Assembly: GCA_030616775.1 (NCBI GenBank)
Contig: JAUWWQ010000009.1
Span: 1 to 64,000, forward strand
Reading direction: 5' to 3'
DNA from: Planctomycetota bacterium
GTDB taxonomy: Bacteria; Planctomycetota; Phycisphaerae; UBA1845
Length of the DNA stretch: 64,000 nucleotides
A program made the translations under genes and the position numbers. The notes under the pieces are model-generated. The model was not told the DNA's origin. It made no database searches and saw nothing but the letters and a program-made list of their open reading frames with translations. Shown here in pieces: positions 49,750 through 59,019 of the stretch (position 1 is the first letter of the stretch; every line of letters starts with the position of its first letter).

Positions 49750-51897
49750 CTATTCGGTCCACCAGCGAGAGCGCCGATGATGGAACCTAAGACCTAGTAT
49801 ACCAAGAAAGCCGGTGCATATCGCGATAAGGGAGCCGGCACCACAGGGTCGTGGCAAGGTTCCGAAGGGTCGTTCGGCGGCTTCGTCGTCCCCTGCCGAA
49901 GTGTTATCGGAATCATTCACGCCATTGTCATCAACGGTATCCCCCTGCTGCGAACCATCGTCAATGACGGAATCCGGCTCTGGGGGGGCGGAGTCGGGCA
50001 GGTCGTCCTGACAAGCGTCTCCGCAGCCATCGCCGTTTTCATCTAGCTGATCGAAGTTCGACACCAGCGGGCAATTGTCTTGATGATCGAGTATCTTGTC
50101 GCCATCATCGTCGTGATCGCAGAGGTCCGAGACACCGTCCCCGTCGGTGTCCACCGGGTCGGGCTCGGGCACGTGCGGTGAAACGTCCAGCTCATCTATG
50201 ATACAGTCATTATCATTGTCCGAATCACACTCATCGCCAATCCCGTCACCGTCCATGTCCTGCCGACCCAGATTCCACGTTAGCGGGCAGTTGTCGTCCG
50301 CATCTGGATGGCTATCACCATCGCTGTCCGTACCGGGCGGCTGACCCAGGTACAGTCGAAATCCGAAGAATGGGTTGGCCGTACCGAGAAACAATCCGAC
50401 GGGTGTAGAGGCGAATGTGCGTACCCCGTAACTGAATTCGTCGCCGAAACCCGTATGCGTAACCAGCTTCCAATCCGTGCCGTCGCTGGTGGACCAGAGA
50501 TCGAAACCGCCTCCAACGGCTGCGATAATGTCGGCAACTTCCTCCGGATCGAGATACTCGAGAAGCGGTTGCAGGTACGAGTGTTGTTCGAAGTCAACGA
50601 ACTCCTCCACACGCTCGAGGTCTATGTCTTCCATGTATTGGGCCATAACTGACACATCGAACGTGCCAACGTACAAGACTCCGTCGTGCTCGACCATCCG
50701 CCAAATGTACGCGGCCAGGGGATTCCCACATCCGGGCCTCATTCCGCTTACCGGGTCCTTATGGCCGTCCGGCGTGTCGCGTGCCTCGCCGCAAACGATT
50801 TCCCAACTGTCGTCGGCCTTCACACGCAGCAACTCGGCCGGAGCCAGCTCGACCTCGGGAAAGAGATTGAGCCCCACGAAATTGATACCCGTGCCCACGT
50901 ACAGGTGGTCTCCGTAGGGGTACAGGCTGACCACGTTCTGATTCTTCGAGCCGCGATAAGCACCGTCTGCAAGGACTTTCTGGAAAACGTAGGGAGGCTG
51001 GCCGACAGCCTGGGTTTTCAGCAATTGAAATCCCTCCAACGTGGTGGCGGTTCCGACGTACAGATAGCCCTTGAAGACAGCCAGCTCAAAAGCCGCAATG
51101 TTGACCGGGTCACCGAAACCGGGACCGCTTACGATCCGAAAGTCACCGGATGCCGGATCACTGGCCTCCAGAAGCGCCGAGTCCTCTGCCTCCCTACCGA
51201 TGACCAGCACGTATAAACGATCCTTGAAGGCAGTCAGAGAACGGTAAGAGACATAGTCGTCATTGTTCAAGGTCATACCGTTTAGTTCGGAAAAATGCCG
51301 GCCGTCGGTGGTTCGCAGGATTCTTGGCAATGAGCCGGGCAGCTCGTGCGATGAGAACGTACCGACATACAGCGCCTCGGTACCGTCTTTTTCGCGGAAA
51401 ACGGCCATAGTTCGATACCCGACATCCCAGGCGACGTTCGTTCGGCTTCCATCCGACCGAAGGGCTTGAACAGTAGGCGAGACGTACACGAGCTCGACTT
51501 GATTTGTAACAGGATCGTACGCGTAAATGCGCCCGCGCAAATCCATGTTCAGCAGGTCGGACTCGCATTCCACAGGCACTTCCGGACTCATTCCGCCCAA
51601 TCCCACCCCACGGATCTGCCGCACTAGACAGACGAAGTTGTAGTTTGTGCCGACGTAGAGCTTGCCGTTGAAATAAGCCATTGACCAGGCATAGCCATTG
51701 GCCCGATCACCAAAGCCCTGCTCACCGATTTGCCGGAAATCACCTTCGGTCAACCCTACGGCGCCGGCGCTGGGCGGTAGCACAAGTAAGAGGGCAACTG
51801 CCCATACCGTCGCATGGATGAACCCCTCGCGGCCGGCACGAAACAGACCTCGCTTGGTCTGCCTCTTCCTGCCTGCATTTCCCCTGCGTCTAAGCAT
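49750..51897 (-). CDS. Secreted beta-propeller-like protein with type 3 calcium repeats
   Basis: About 715 residues from ATG 51897 (GGGGGA eight bases upstream), with a signal peptide (TVWAVALLLVLPPSAGA). Residues about 40-520 repeat K-L/Y-Y-V-G-T / L-Y-V-G-T-x-x-F blades, like a propeller. Then come thrombospondin type 3-like Asp repeats (D-x-D-G-D-x-x-x-D-x-x-D-N-C-P-L), an acidic linker, and a C-terminal sorting-type anchor: R-P-C-G-A-G-S-L-I-A-I-C hydrophobic helix then R-R-S-R. Such Cys-containing tails with hydrophobic helix and basic end are frequent in planctomycete surface proteins. It is 123 bases upstream of the MopE-like gene on the same strand. Confidence 0.7.
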   Translation of the reverse strand: MLRRRGNAGRKRQTKRGLFRAGREGFIHATVWAVALLLVLPPSAGAVGLTEGDFRQIGEQGFGDRANGYAWSMAYFNGKLYVGTNYNFVCLVRQIRGVGLGGMSPEVPVECESDLLNMDLRGRIYAYDPVTNQVELVYVSPTVQALRSDGSRTNVAWDVGYRTMAVFREKDGTEALYVGTFSSHELPGSLPRILRTTDGRHFSELNGMTLNNDDYVSYRSLTAFKDRLYVLVIGREAEDSALLEASDPASGDFRIVSGPGFGDPVNIAAFELAVFKGYLYVGTATTLEGFQLLKTQAVGQPPYVFQKVLADGAYRGSKNQNVVSLYPYGDHLYVGTGINFVGLNLFPEVELAPAELLRVKADDSWEIVCGEARDTPDGHKDPVSGMRPGCGNPLAAYIWRMVEHDGVLYVGTFDVSVMAQYMEDIDLERVEEFVDFEQHSYLQPLLEYLDPEEVADIIAAVGGGFDLWSTSDGTDWKLVTHTGFGDEFSYGVRTFASTPVGLFLGTANPFFGFRLYLGQPPGTDSDGDSHPDADDNCPLTWNLGRQDMDGDGIGDECDSDNDNDCIIDELDVSPHVPEPDPVDTDGDGVSDLCDHDDDGDKILDHQDNCPLVSNFDQLDENGDGCGDACQDDLPDSAPPEPDSVIDDGSQQGDTVDDNGVNDSDNTSAGDDEAAERPFGTLPRPCGAGSLIAICTGFLGILGLRFHHRRSRWWTE

Positions 51898-51996
51898 GAC
51901 CCAATCCCCCTCTATCATAGCACGGGCGTCCTGAGAGTCCCGCTCCCGATAACTGCCCGCGTGACCGTGCCATTCGGTGCGCAGTTGGGCGCCAGC

Positions 51997-54012
51997 TCAA
52001 TCCGGCAAAGTTCCCACGGCCCCTGGAACGGCAAGTCGCCCAGGTTCCGGCCCCCGTTGTGCCCTTACCTCACCTCGAAGCGCTTGCTCGACAGATACCA
52101 GGACTTCACGGACAAACCGCGCTGATCGAATCCGCTCCGGAGTCAACACGGATCTTTGTTCGTATTCACCTCCGACGCCGAGAGCTTCCTTGCTGTTCCA
52201 GCGCTCGACGTGCCGATCACACAACTCCGACAAATACGCCTGATGATAATCCTCCAACTGAGTAAAGCCTGAACCCCAGCGGATAAGGAACTCCTTAAGC
52301 ACGACGATGATTACTTCCGGGATCTCCGCCTTGTGCTCAATCTCCGAGTTCAGTCGCTCGTATAACCTCGGGATTATGTTACCTACGGCCGCCTTGAACC
52401 GCTCTGGGATCATGCCCACGGAGGGGTCTCGATCGAGCTTGAGCTTCCCGGAGAGTGTCTGGTCTATTTGCCGTTGGATAACCTCACTTTGGTACGGTAG
52501 CAAGATAGCATCCATTACCTGCTGCATGGTCAACGCAGCCACTTTCTCCAGCATGTACGGCGCGGTCTGCAGCGTGTGGGCGACAACGTCCATGATGGCC
52601 GTCCGGGCATCCTCGGGCAGCTTTGTGATAGCCTCGCGAGCTTTGCCGAGGCGTTCCATACGCTTCTGGCGAACTGCGGAAGACGGCGGCGGCAGGTTCG
52701 GCTGGCGCGTAACGGATGACACAAACGCCTTGATTCGCTTTTGGAAGCTATCCCAAGACCGTGACTGTTGGAGCAGTCCCCGGTAACCTTCAAGCAATTC
52801 GACGCGTGTCATTCGTTTGGGAATGATATTGCAGGCGACCTTTGGGGCATCGAGATAGAACTCGCGGATGTCGGCAACACGATCCTCGAGCTGTAGCCGA
52901 GTCCATAACGGTGTGCCGGGAGAGGCCAACAGCGTATTGATATTTGCACCCGGGATGTTCGCATCTTCCAGGAATCTGATGTGTTCCTCGAAGACTCCCG
53001 TGTCGTCCGCGTCAAAGCCGACAATCAAGGCAGCCCGGACCGCAATGCCGTAGGATTGAATCTTCTTGCAGTCCTCGACCAGGTCTCTGAGAAGATTCTG
53101 GACCTTATGCGCTTCCTGCAGACTGGCGGGCCGCATCGTCTCGATGCCGACCAGCACCTGCGTGCAGTTACAGTCAGCCATCAGCTCCATCAGCTCTTCG
53201 TCTCGGGCCAGGTCGATCGTCAGTTGTGTCAAGTAGGTGAGGGGGGGATCAAAGGAGTTATTGACGGGGATGAGTTCCCGTAGAAGCTGCTTTGCGTACT
53301 TGCGATCACCGATGAAGTTATCGTCGCAGATGAACATCCGCTCGGCGCCGAGTTTCTGTAAACTGATCACTTCTTGAATAACGGAATCAATGGGCTTGTG
53401 CCGCGGCTGCCGACCGAACAGGTGAATCGCGTCGCAGAATTCGCAATCATACGGACAACCACGAGTGGTCTGCACACCTCCCAAGCGGTACAAGGGGATG
53501 TCGTCCGCGATGCTGTCCCACCGCGGAGGTGGGCGTTTCGAGAGGTCCGGCCTCTCCACCTGACGATACTCGCTTCGGTGTGCGCCCCTCTCCCAATCGC
53601 GCAGGAACTGCGGCCAAGTGAGCTCCGCTTCACCGAGGAAAACCACGTCGAACGCGTCTCGGCAGAGGTCTGGTGCACCGGAAACACCGGACCCACCGAT
53701 GGCCGTTGGGATGCCCCGCCGGCGGAATACTTCGGCCAGCTCCACTGCTCGTGGCATGTGGACGATGTATCCGGTCACCCCGATCAAATCGTATTCCTTG
53801 CCCAGGTCGGTGCGGTTGTCGATCTCAGCGCGCACGCCCTCGTCCCAGATGTCCACCTCGTGGCCGTCCGGCGTAAGCCCCGCAATGGTGGCAAGCTGAA
53901 GCGGCACCATCGCCGATTGCGACACTTTTCCATGGATTTTCAGCTCGGAGAGTTCATAAGCGCGCGAGAACTCCGTATCAAACTTCGGCGAGATCAACAG
54001 AATTCTAGACAT
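51997..54012 (-). CDS. Cobalamin-binding radical SAM enzyme, copy A
   Basis: Residues about 1-140 form a B12-binding-like Rossmann region (V-D-I-W-D-E, I-G-V-T-G-Y, A-I-G-G-S-G-V-S), but no D-x-H-x-x-G motif is visible, so the corrinoid may lack His coordination. C186-x3-C190-x2-C193 in T-T-R-G-C-P-Y-D-C-E-F-C bind the iron-sulfur cluster. A DUF4070-like part follows (about 400-435), then a helical extension to residue 671 that most relatives lack. Such enzymes methylate or rearrange unactivated carbons. It is nearly identical to copy B at 54079-56100, including the ribosome binding site. Last gene of the synthase operon. Confidence 0.85.
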   Translation of the reverse strand: MSRILLISPKFDTEFSRAYELSELKIHGKVSQSAMVPLQLATIAGLTPDGHEVDIWDEGVRAEIDNRTDLGKEYDLIGVTGYIVHMPRAVELAEVFRRRGIPTAIGGSGVSGAPDLCRDAFDVVFLGEAELTWPQFLRDWERGAHRSEYRQVERPDLSKRPPPRWDSIADDIPLYRLGGVQTTRGCPYDCEFCDAIHLFGRQPRHKPIDSVIQEVISLQKLGAERMFICDDNFIGDRKYAKQLLRELIPVNNSFDPPLTYLTQLTIDLARDEELMELMADCNCTQVLVGIETMRPASLQEAHKVQNLLRDLVEDCKKIQSYGIAVRAALIVGFDADDTGVFEEHIRFLEDANIPGANINTLLASPGTPLWTRLQLEDRVADIREFYLDAPKVACNIIPKRMTRVELLEGYRGLLQQSRSWDSFQKRIKAFVSSVTRQPNLPPPSSAVRQKRMERLGKAREAITKLPEDARTAIMDVVAHTLQTAPYMLEKVAALTMQQVMDAILLPYQSEVIQRQIDQTLSGKLKLDRDPSVGMIPERFKAAVGNIIPRLYERLNSEIEHKAEIPEVIIVVLKEFLIRWGSGFTQLEDYHQAYLSELCDRHVERWNSKEALGVGGEYEQRSVLTPERIRSARFVREVLVSVEQALRGEVRAQRGPEPGRLAVPGAVGTLPD

Positions 54013-54078
54013 CGTTCAACATCCTCTCTGAAGCTATCGCGCTTGCAGAACCCTCTTGGCGGCTGTCGCCGCGTCAGC

Positions 54079-56100
54079 TCAGGAGCGGCGTTCCCGTCGC
54101 CCGGGCCGCCGTGTGCCGGTGATTCGCTCAGGCTCCGGCTCCCGTTTTGCCTTTACCTCACCTCGAAGCGCTTGCTCGACGGAGACCAGGACCTCGCGGA
54201 CAAACCGTGCCGATCGAGCCCGCTCCCGAGTCAACACGGGTCCTTGTCCATTCCCGCCTCCGGCGCTAAGAGCTTCATTGTTGTTCCAGCGCTCGATGTG
54301 CCGATCACACAACTCAGATAAATATGCCTGATGATAATCCTCCAACTGTGTGAAGCTCGAACCCCAGCGGATGAGGAAGTCCTTAAGCACCGCAATGATT
54401 ACCTCCGGGACCCCCGGCTTGTGCTCAATCTCCAAATTCAGTCGATCGTACAACATCGGGATAATGTCACCGGCGGCCGCATCGAACTCCTCTGGGATCA
54501 TGCCGGCGGAGGGATCCGGATCGAGCTTGAGCTTCCCGGCGAGCGTCTGGTCTATTTGCCGTTGGATAAGCTCACTGTGGTAGGGCAGCAAGATGGCATC
54601 CATCAACTGCTGCATCGTCAGCGCAGCCACTTTCTCCAGCATGTACGGTGCGGTCTGCAGCGTGTGGGCGACGACGTCCATGATTGCCGTCCGGGCATCT
54701 TCCGGCAGCTTGGCCATCGCCTCGCGGGCTTTGTTGAGACGTTCCATACGCTTCTGGCGAACTGCGGAAGACGGCGGTGGTAGGTTCGGCTGGCGCGTAA
54801 CGGATGACACAAACGCCTTGATTCGCCTCTGGAAGCTATCCCAAGACCGCGTCTGTTGGAGCAGTCGCCGGTACCCTTCAAGTAGCTCGACTCGCGTCAT
54901 TTGTTTGGGAATGATATTGCAGACGACTTTCGGGGCGTCATGATACATGTCGCCGACGTCAACCACGCGATCCTCGAGCTGCAGGCGAACCCACAACGGT
55001 GTGCCCGGATAGGCCTTCAGCGTATTGACGTTTGCACTCGGGATGTTCGCATCTTCCAGGAACCTGATGTGTTCCTCGAAGACTTCTACGTCGTCCGCGT
55101 CAAAACCGACGATCAGGGCAGCCCTGACCACGATGCCATAGGATTGAATCTTCTTGCAGTCCTCGACCAGGTCTCTGCGAAGATTCTGGATCTTATGTGC
55201 TTCCTGAAGACTGGCAGGCCGTGGCGTTTCGATGCCGACCAGCACCTGGGTGAAGTTGCAGTCGGCCATCAGCTCCATCAGCTCTTCATCCTGGGCCAGG
55301 TCGATGGTCAGTTGTGTCGAGTAGGAGAGCGGGGGGTCAAAGGAGTTATTGACCGGGATTAGCTCTCCCAGAAGTTGCCTTGCATACTTGCGATTACTGA
55401 CGAAGTTGTCGTCGCAGATGAATATCCGCTCGGCGCCGAGTTTCTGTAAGTTGACCACTTCTTCAATGACGGATTCAATAGGCCTGTGTCGGGGCCGTCG
55501 GCCGAATAGGTGAATCACATCGCAAAATTCGCAATCATATGGACAACCTCGGGTGGTCTGCACGCCCCCCAGGCGGTAAAGAGGGATATCGTCCGCGATG
55601 CTGTCCCACCTCGGAGTCGGACAGTCGGAAAGGTCCGGCCGTTCGACCTGGCGATACTCGCTTCGGTGAACGCCCTTTTCCCACTCGCGCAGGAACTGCG
55701 GCCAGGTGTATTCCGCCTCTCCAAGGAACAGTACGTCGAAAGCGTCGCGGAAGAGATGTGGTGCGCCGGAAACGCCCGGCCCACCGATGGCCGTTGGGAT
55801 CCCCCGCTGGCGGAATATTCCGGCAAGCTCCACAGCTCGTGGTATGTGGGCGATGTACCCGGTCACCCCGATCAGATCGTACTCCTTGCCCAGGTCGGTG
55901 TGGTTATCGATCTCACCGCGCACCGATTCGTCCCAGATATCCACGTCGTGTGCTTCCGGCGTAAGCGCCGCGATTGTGGCCAGGTTGAGCGGTACGATCA
56001 GGGACCGCGGTGCGTCCGCCTGGATCTTCAGCCCGGAGAGTTCGTGGGCGCGCGAGAACTCCGAATCAAACTTCGGCGAGACCAACAAAATCCGAGACAT
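54079..56100 (-). CDS. Cobalamin-binding radical SAM enzyme, copy B
   Basis: A 673-residue paralogue of copy A, alike over the whole length by eye (most positions identical; differences spread evenly, denser in the carboxyl tail). It keeps C186-x3-C190-x2-C193 and the same C-terminal helical extension. Both genes have the leader AGAGGATGTTGAACG before ATG and a 66-base gap upstream, so the duplication unit covered gene plus ribosome binding site. Two copies could act on successive positions of one substrate or have diverged in specificity. Confidence 0.85.
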   Translation of the reverse strand: MSRILLVSPKFDSEFSRAHELSGLKIQADAPRSLIVPLNLATIAALTPEAHDVDIWDESVRGEIDNHTDLGKEYDLIGVTGYIAHIPRAVELAGIFRQRGIPTAIGGPGVSGAPHLFRDAFDVLFLGEAEYTWPQFLREWEKGVHRSEYRQVERPDLSDCPTPRWDSIADDIPLYRLGGVQTTRGCPYDCEFCDVIHLFGRRPRHRPIESVIEEVVNLQKLGAERIFICDDNFVSNRKYARQLLGELIPVNNSFDPPLSYSTQLTIDLAQDEELMELMADCNFTQVLVGIETPRPASLQEAHKIQNLRRDLVEDCKKIQSYGIVVRAALIVGFDADDVEVFEEHIRFLEDANIPSANVNTLKAYPGTPLWVRLQLEDRVVDVGDMYHDAPKVVCNIIPKQMTRVELLEGYRRLLQQTRSWDSFQRRIKAFVSSVTRQPNLPPPSSAVRQKRMERLNKAREAMAKLPEDARTAIMDVVAHTLQTAPYMLEKVAALTMQQLMDAILLPYHSELIQRQIDQTLAGKLKLDPDPSAGMIPEEFDAAAGDIIPMLYDRLNLEIEHKPGVPEVIIAVLKDFLIRWGSSFTQLEDYHQAYLSELCDRHIERWNNNEALSAGGGNGQGPVLTRERARSARFVREVLVSVEQALRGEVKAKREPEPERITGTRRPGRRERRS

Positions 56101-56166
56101 CGTTCAACATCCTCTTTGCAGCCACTGTACTCACAAAATCGTCTCGGCCACTGCCGCGACGGCACG

Positions 56167-57090
56167 TCAGGAACGGCACCGCTGTTGCCCAGGCTGCGCG
56201 CTGTCAACTTGCCGTGCGGCTTCACGATTTTCCCCATCAGATCCGTTGCGATCAGCGATGAAACCCGCCGGATCGCGCAAGAATCCCCTAATCCGTTCCA
56301 GGAACAATTCAGGGCTTAGCAGCAGGTAGAAGTGACCCGTACCACTAAGTATCTCGCACCGGCAGTTCGGCATCACATTAGCCAAATGCACGCCCATCTC
56401 CTTATATGGCGACGTCTCACCGTAGACCGCCACAACCGGCGTGCTGATCTCGGTGAGTCGCTCTTCAGTCAGTCCGGCTATTTGACGAAACTCCCCACTT
56501 ACGTTTGTCTCATCAACCAGTTTCCTAAGTCGCGGAGTAGCCCGCATGCTCCCCTTTCGGGGGCCGAACTGCTGAGGAATCTCAAAGCTCTTACGTATGA
56601 CCTCGGACACATCCCTATTTTCCGCGTCGACGAACCAGTCGTAGGTAATCCCGTACTGGGCCAGTTGCTCCCTGTACAGATCCCATCCGGGCCAGTCCCG
56701 GATTGTTCGTAAATGCCGTAGGCAGGCGATTCCAGTATCCGACAGGACCACCCCGGCAACACGGTCCGGGTGTAGCAAGGCCAGGTGCAGTCCGATCGAA
56801 CCGCCAAAGCTGTGCCCGACAAGCCGTGCCTGTTCGATTCCCAAGTGGTCCATCAGGGCCAGGAGGTCGACGGCCATGTCCCGCGAGGTGTAGCCGCTCG
56901 GCGTCAAGTCGGTATAGCCGTGCCCTCGAAGGTCGTAGGCTATCACACGATAGTCCGGGGCCAGTGCCGGTATGACCTTAGTATACCAGATGGCGAGAGT
57001 CGAGGTGACACCGTGGATGAGCACGACGTCAGGTCCCTCGCCTTTGATCTGATAGTGAACGTTGATGCCGTTAAGCAAAACCTTGGCCAT
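56167..57090 (-). CDS. Alpha/beta hydrolase
   Basis: The 307-residue protein has D-V-V-L-I-H-G-V (oxyanion), the nucleophile elbow G-H-S-F-G-G (S94), and a C-terminal G-T-G-H-F-Y that supplies the His. The expected acid would be in A-V-Y-G-E-T-S-P-Y, where the usual Asp is not obvious and a Glu may serve. Family members are esterases, thioesterases or C-C hydrolases. In this operon, release or editing of the acyl chain from the synthase is a reasonable guess. The last residues (about 285-307) look like a low-complexity extension. Confidence 0.82.
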   Translation of the reverse strand: MAKVLLNGINVHYQIKGEGPDVVLIHGVTSTLAIWYTKVIPALAPDYRVIAYDLRGHGYTDLTPSGYTSRDMAVDLLALMDHLGIEQARLVGHSFGGSIGLHLALLHPDRVAGVVLSDTGIACLRHLRTIRDWPGWDLYREQLAQYGITYDWFVDAENRDVSEVIRKSFEIPQQFGPRKGSMRATPRLRKLVDETNVSGEFRQIAGLTEERLTEISTPVVAVYGETSPYKEMGVHLANVMPNCRCEILSGTGHFYLLLSPELFLERIRGFLRDPAGFIADRNGSDGENREAARQVDSAQPGQQRCRS

Positions 57091-57106
57091 CGCGCGGTTA
57101 TTTCTC

Positions 57107-58720
57107 CTATTCGATATACCCCAAAGCTCTGAGGCGCATCAGCACTTCAGTCTCACCCTCTTGTTCATAAGCACGATCGCGCCACTCATCCGGTGGTAGG
57201 TGGGGCGGTCTTACGGTGGCCGGACCATAGACAGGCGAATGCTCCTTAAGATATTCCGGGGTAAATGCCTCCGTAACCATCGAGCCTTCAAGGTCCTCCG
57301 GAATGGGCAAGCCCAACGCACATAGGATTGTCGGTACGACGTCGACCAACTGAGCGGGTTGCAGAGTCACTCCCATACACAATCCCGGTCCGTGGGCGAT
57401 GAACACCCCCTCGGGATGATGAGTCCCGACTACCACAGGTCGTTTCTTGAGCACCTGCCCACCACGCAACACTGAGAAGAATCCGTTATCCCGAAGCGCA
57501 ACAGTCAAGTCCGGCGCTAAATCCATCTTGGGACCGAAGAACGCCTCCTCCCTGGTCCACACTCTGCCGATCAACGGTTCGTGAGTATCAGGATCAACAC
57601 AGCGCATACGCAACGCCGCCACTAGTCCCTCCCGAAGGCTCTCATACTCCTCGGGGGCGATTCCCTCTTCGCCCCGCTTGCCCCTCACGGGGATGCAGAT
57701 TCCGTTACTGCCGGCTGAATGAGCGTAGGCGCGCGTTTTCGTCAGGTCGAGAGCATTAAAGTGGTATGCCTGGGGCACGCCCAGTCCCTGCGAATCGTCA
57801 GGAGCGACTTTGGCCCCGGGCGCCCAGGTCAGATAACCCTGTTGTTCCAGCCAGGTATTGATATAGAGAATCTCCCTGCTCTCCGCAAAGCCGTGGTCTG
57901 AAACGATAAAGACGTACGCGTCGGGTCCGGCCAGCTTCACCGTTTCCTCCAGGAACCGATCAAGCCGGCGAAAGTACTCCCAGCAACGCGCCCGGATCCG
58001 TAGAAAGTCCTCGGACGGTCTCTCAGGTTCCAGGTCGGGATCGAGGTAGCCCCACAGTAAGTGCTGCAGCTTGTCTACCCCATCGAACACCACACCCACA
58101 AGGGCGCACGGATCGTGCTTCATCTGGTAGCGCAGGATGTTGAACCACTGTTGCTCACGATGTATGTGAAGATCGATCCAGGATTCGTTATCCTCGATCG
58201 CCTCCCCGGCCACGGCTCTTTGTTCGACTTTGAGATCCATGGCCAGCTCTTTGGCATCAAAGCCGGGGATTTCACGTTTAAGCTTGTCGATAAGGTCAGC
58301 CGGGTGGCTGTACTTTTTCACCCACCGCCACGGGACCCAGCCGGGAATCACGTAGCCGTTGATCTTCGGCGGTGGATTGTGGGCGACGAAATTAAGACTT
58401 CCGGCGCGCCGGCCCTGCCGGCTGACAATCGACCAGATGGTCTCGCAGCACATCTCGCGCGATGTAACCACACGAAGGTAGCGAGAGTCATCTGATTCAT
58501 ACTGTAGAAAGTTGGTGATTCCGTGATAGCCTGGCGAGCGCCCTGTGACCAGAGTGGTCCACGCGGGTGGTGTCAGGGGCGGGACAGTCGACATAAGCGG
58601 CTCGCGGACGCCGGAGGCTACGAACCTGCCCAAATAAGGCATCACCCCACGGGCTACCAGGTCGTCAAGAACCTTGTAGGTCGCCCCATCCAACCCGAAG
58701 AGAATTACGGGACCGCTCAT
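57107..58720 (-). CDS. Type I phosphodiesterase / alkaline phosphatase superfamily protein
   Basis: A 537-residue enzyme, opening I-L-F-G-L-D-G-A-T and then P-P-L-T-P-P-A-W-T-T-L-V-T-G-R, which holds the metal-binding Asp and the Thr nucleophile (COG3379-like). V-S-D-H-G-F and G-T-H-H-P-E-G supply further metal ligands. No signal peptide, so it is probably cytoplasmic, unlike classical alkaline phosphatases. Substrates of this group include phosphonates, phosphodiesters and sulfates; here it may process a headgroup or phosphopantetheine-linked intermediate (inference). Its ATG overlaps the ACP stop by four bases. Confidence 0.85.
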   Translation of the reverse strand: MSGPVILFGLDGATYKVLDDLVARGVMPYLGRFVASGVREPLMSTVPPLTPPAWTTLVTGRSPGYHGITNFLQYESDDSRYLRVVTSREMCCETIWSIVSRQGRRAGSLNFVAHNPPPKINGYVIPGWVPWRWVKKYSHPADLIDKLKREIPGFDAKELAMDLKVEQRAVAGEAIEDNESWIDLHIHREQQWFNILRYQMKHDPCALVGVVFDGVDKLQHLLWGYLDPDLEPERPSEDFLRIRARCWEYFRRLDRFLEETVKLAGPDAYVFIVSDHGFAESREILYINTWLEQQGYLTWAPGAKVAPDDSQGLGVPQAYHFNALDLTKTRAYAHSAGSNGICIPVRGKRGEEGIAPEEYESLREGLVAALRMRCVDPDTHEPLIGRVWTREEAFFGPKMDLAPDLTVALRDNGFFSVLRGGQVLKKRPVVVGTHHPEGVFIAHGPGLCMGVTLQPAQLVDVVPTILCALGLPIPEDLEGSMVTEAFTPEYLKEHSPVYGPATVRPPHLPPDEWRDRAYEQEGETEVLMRLRALGYIE

Positions 58721-59019
58721 GAGCGTCTCTCTTTCGACCGATTGAGGCTGACCATCAGAAAGTCGAGCAAATCCCTCACGGTGATGTCTTTCGCTTGCCG
58801 CTCGCCGGCCTTGGTCAAGAACTCCGCAAATGGCAGCGACTGGTCGAAATGCTCCTCGATCGCTGAACCCAGGGCCACCGCGTCGATGGACTCGAAGCCG
58901 AGGTCACCGAAAATGCCGGTCTGCTCGGTGATCTCGTCGGAGTACTCCCAGTCCTCACGCAGTTCCGTAAGGATGGTCAGAAGGTCGTTTCGCAGCGCGA
59001 GTCGATCAAGCTCCTTCAT
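58717..59019 (-). CDS. Acyl carrier protein
   Basis: A 100-residue ACP starting at ATG 59019 (earlier starts are within the synthase). The modification site is L-G-F-E-S-I-D-A-V, where S44 takes the phosphopantetheine arm (the usual D-S-L is E-S-I). It overlaps the synthase stop by 14 bases and the phosphodiesterase start by 4. As a discrete ACP next to a synthase with its own internal ACP, it may accept or donate the starter or finished chain. Confidence 0.85.
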   Translation of the reverse strand: MKELDRLALRNDLLTILTELREDWEYSDEITEQTGIFGDLGFESIDAVALGSAIEEHFDQSLPFAEFLTKAGERQAKDITVRDLLDFLMVSLNRSKERRS

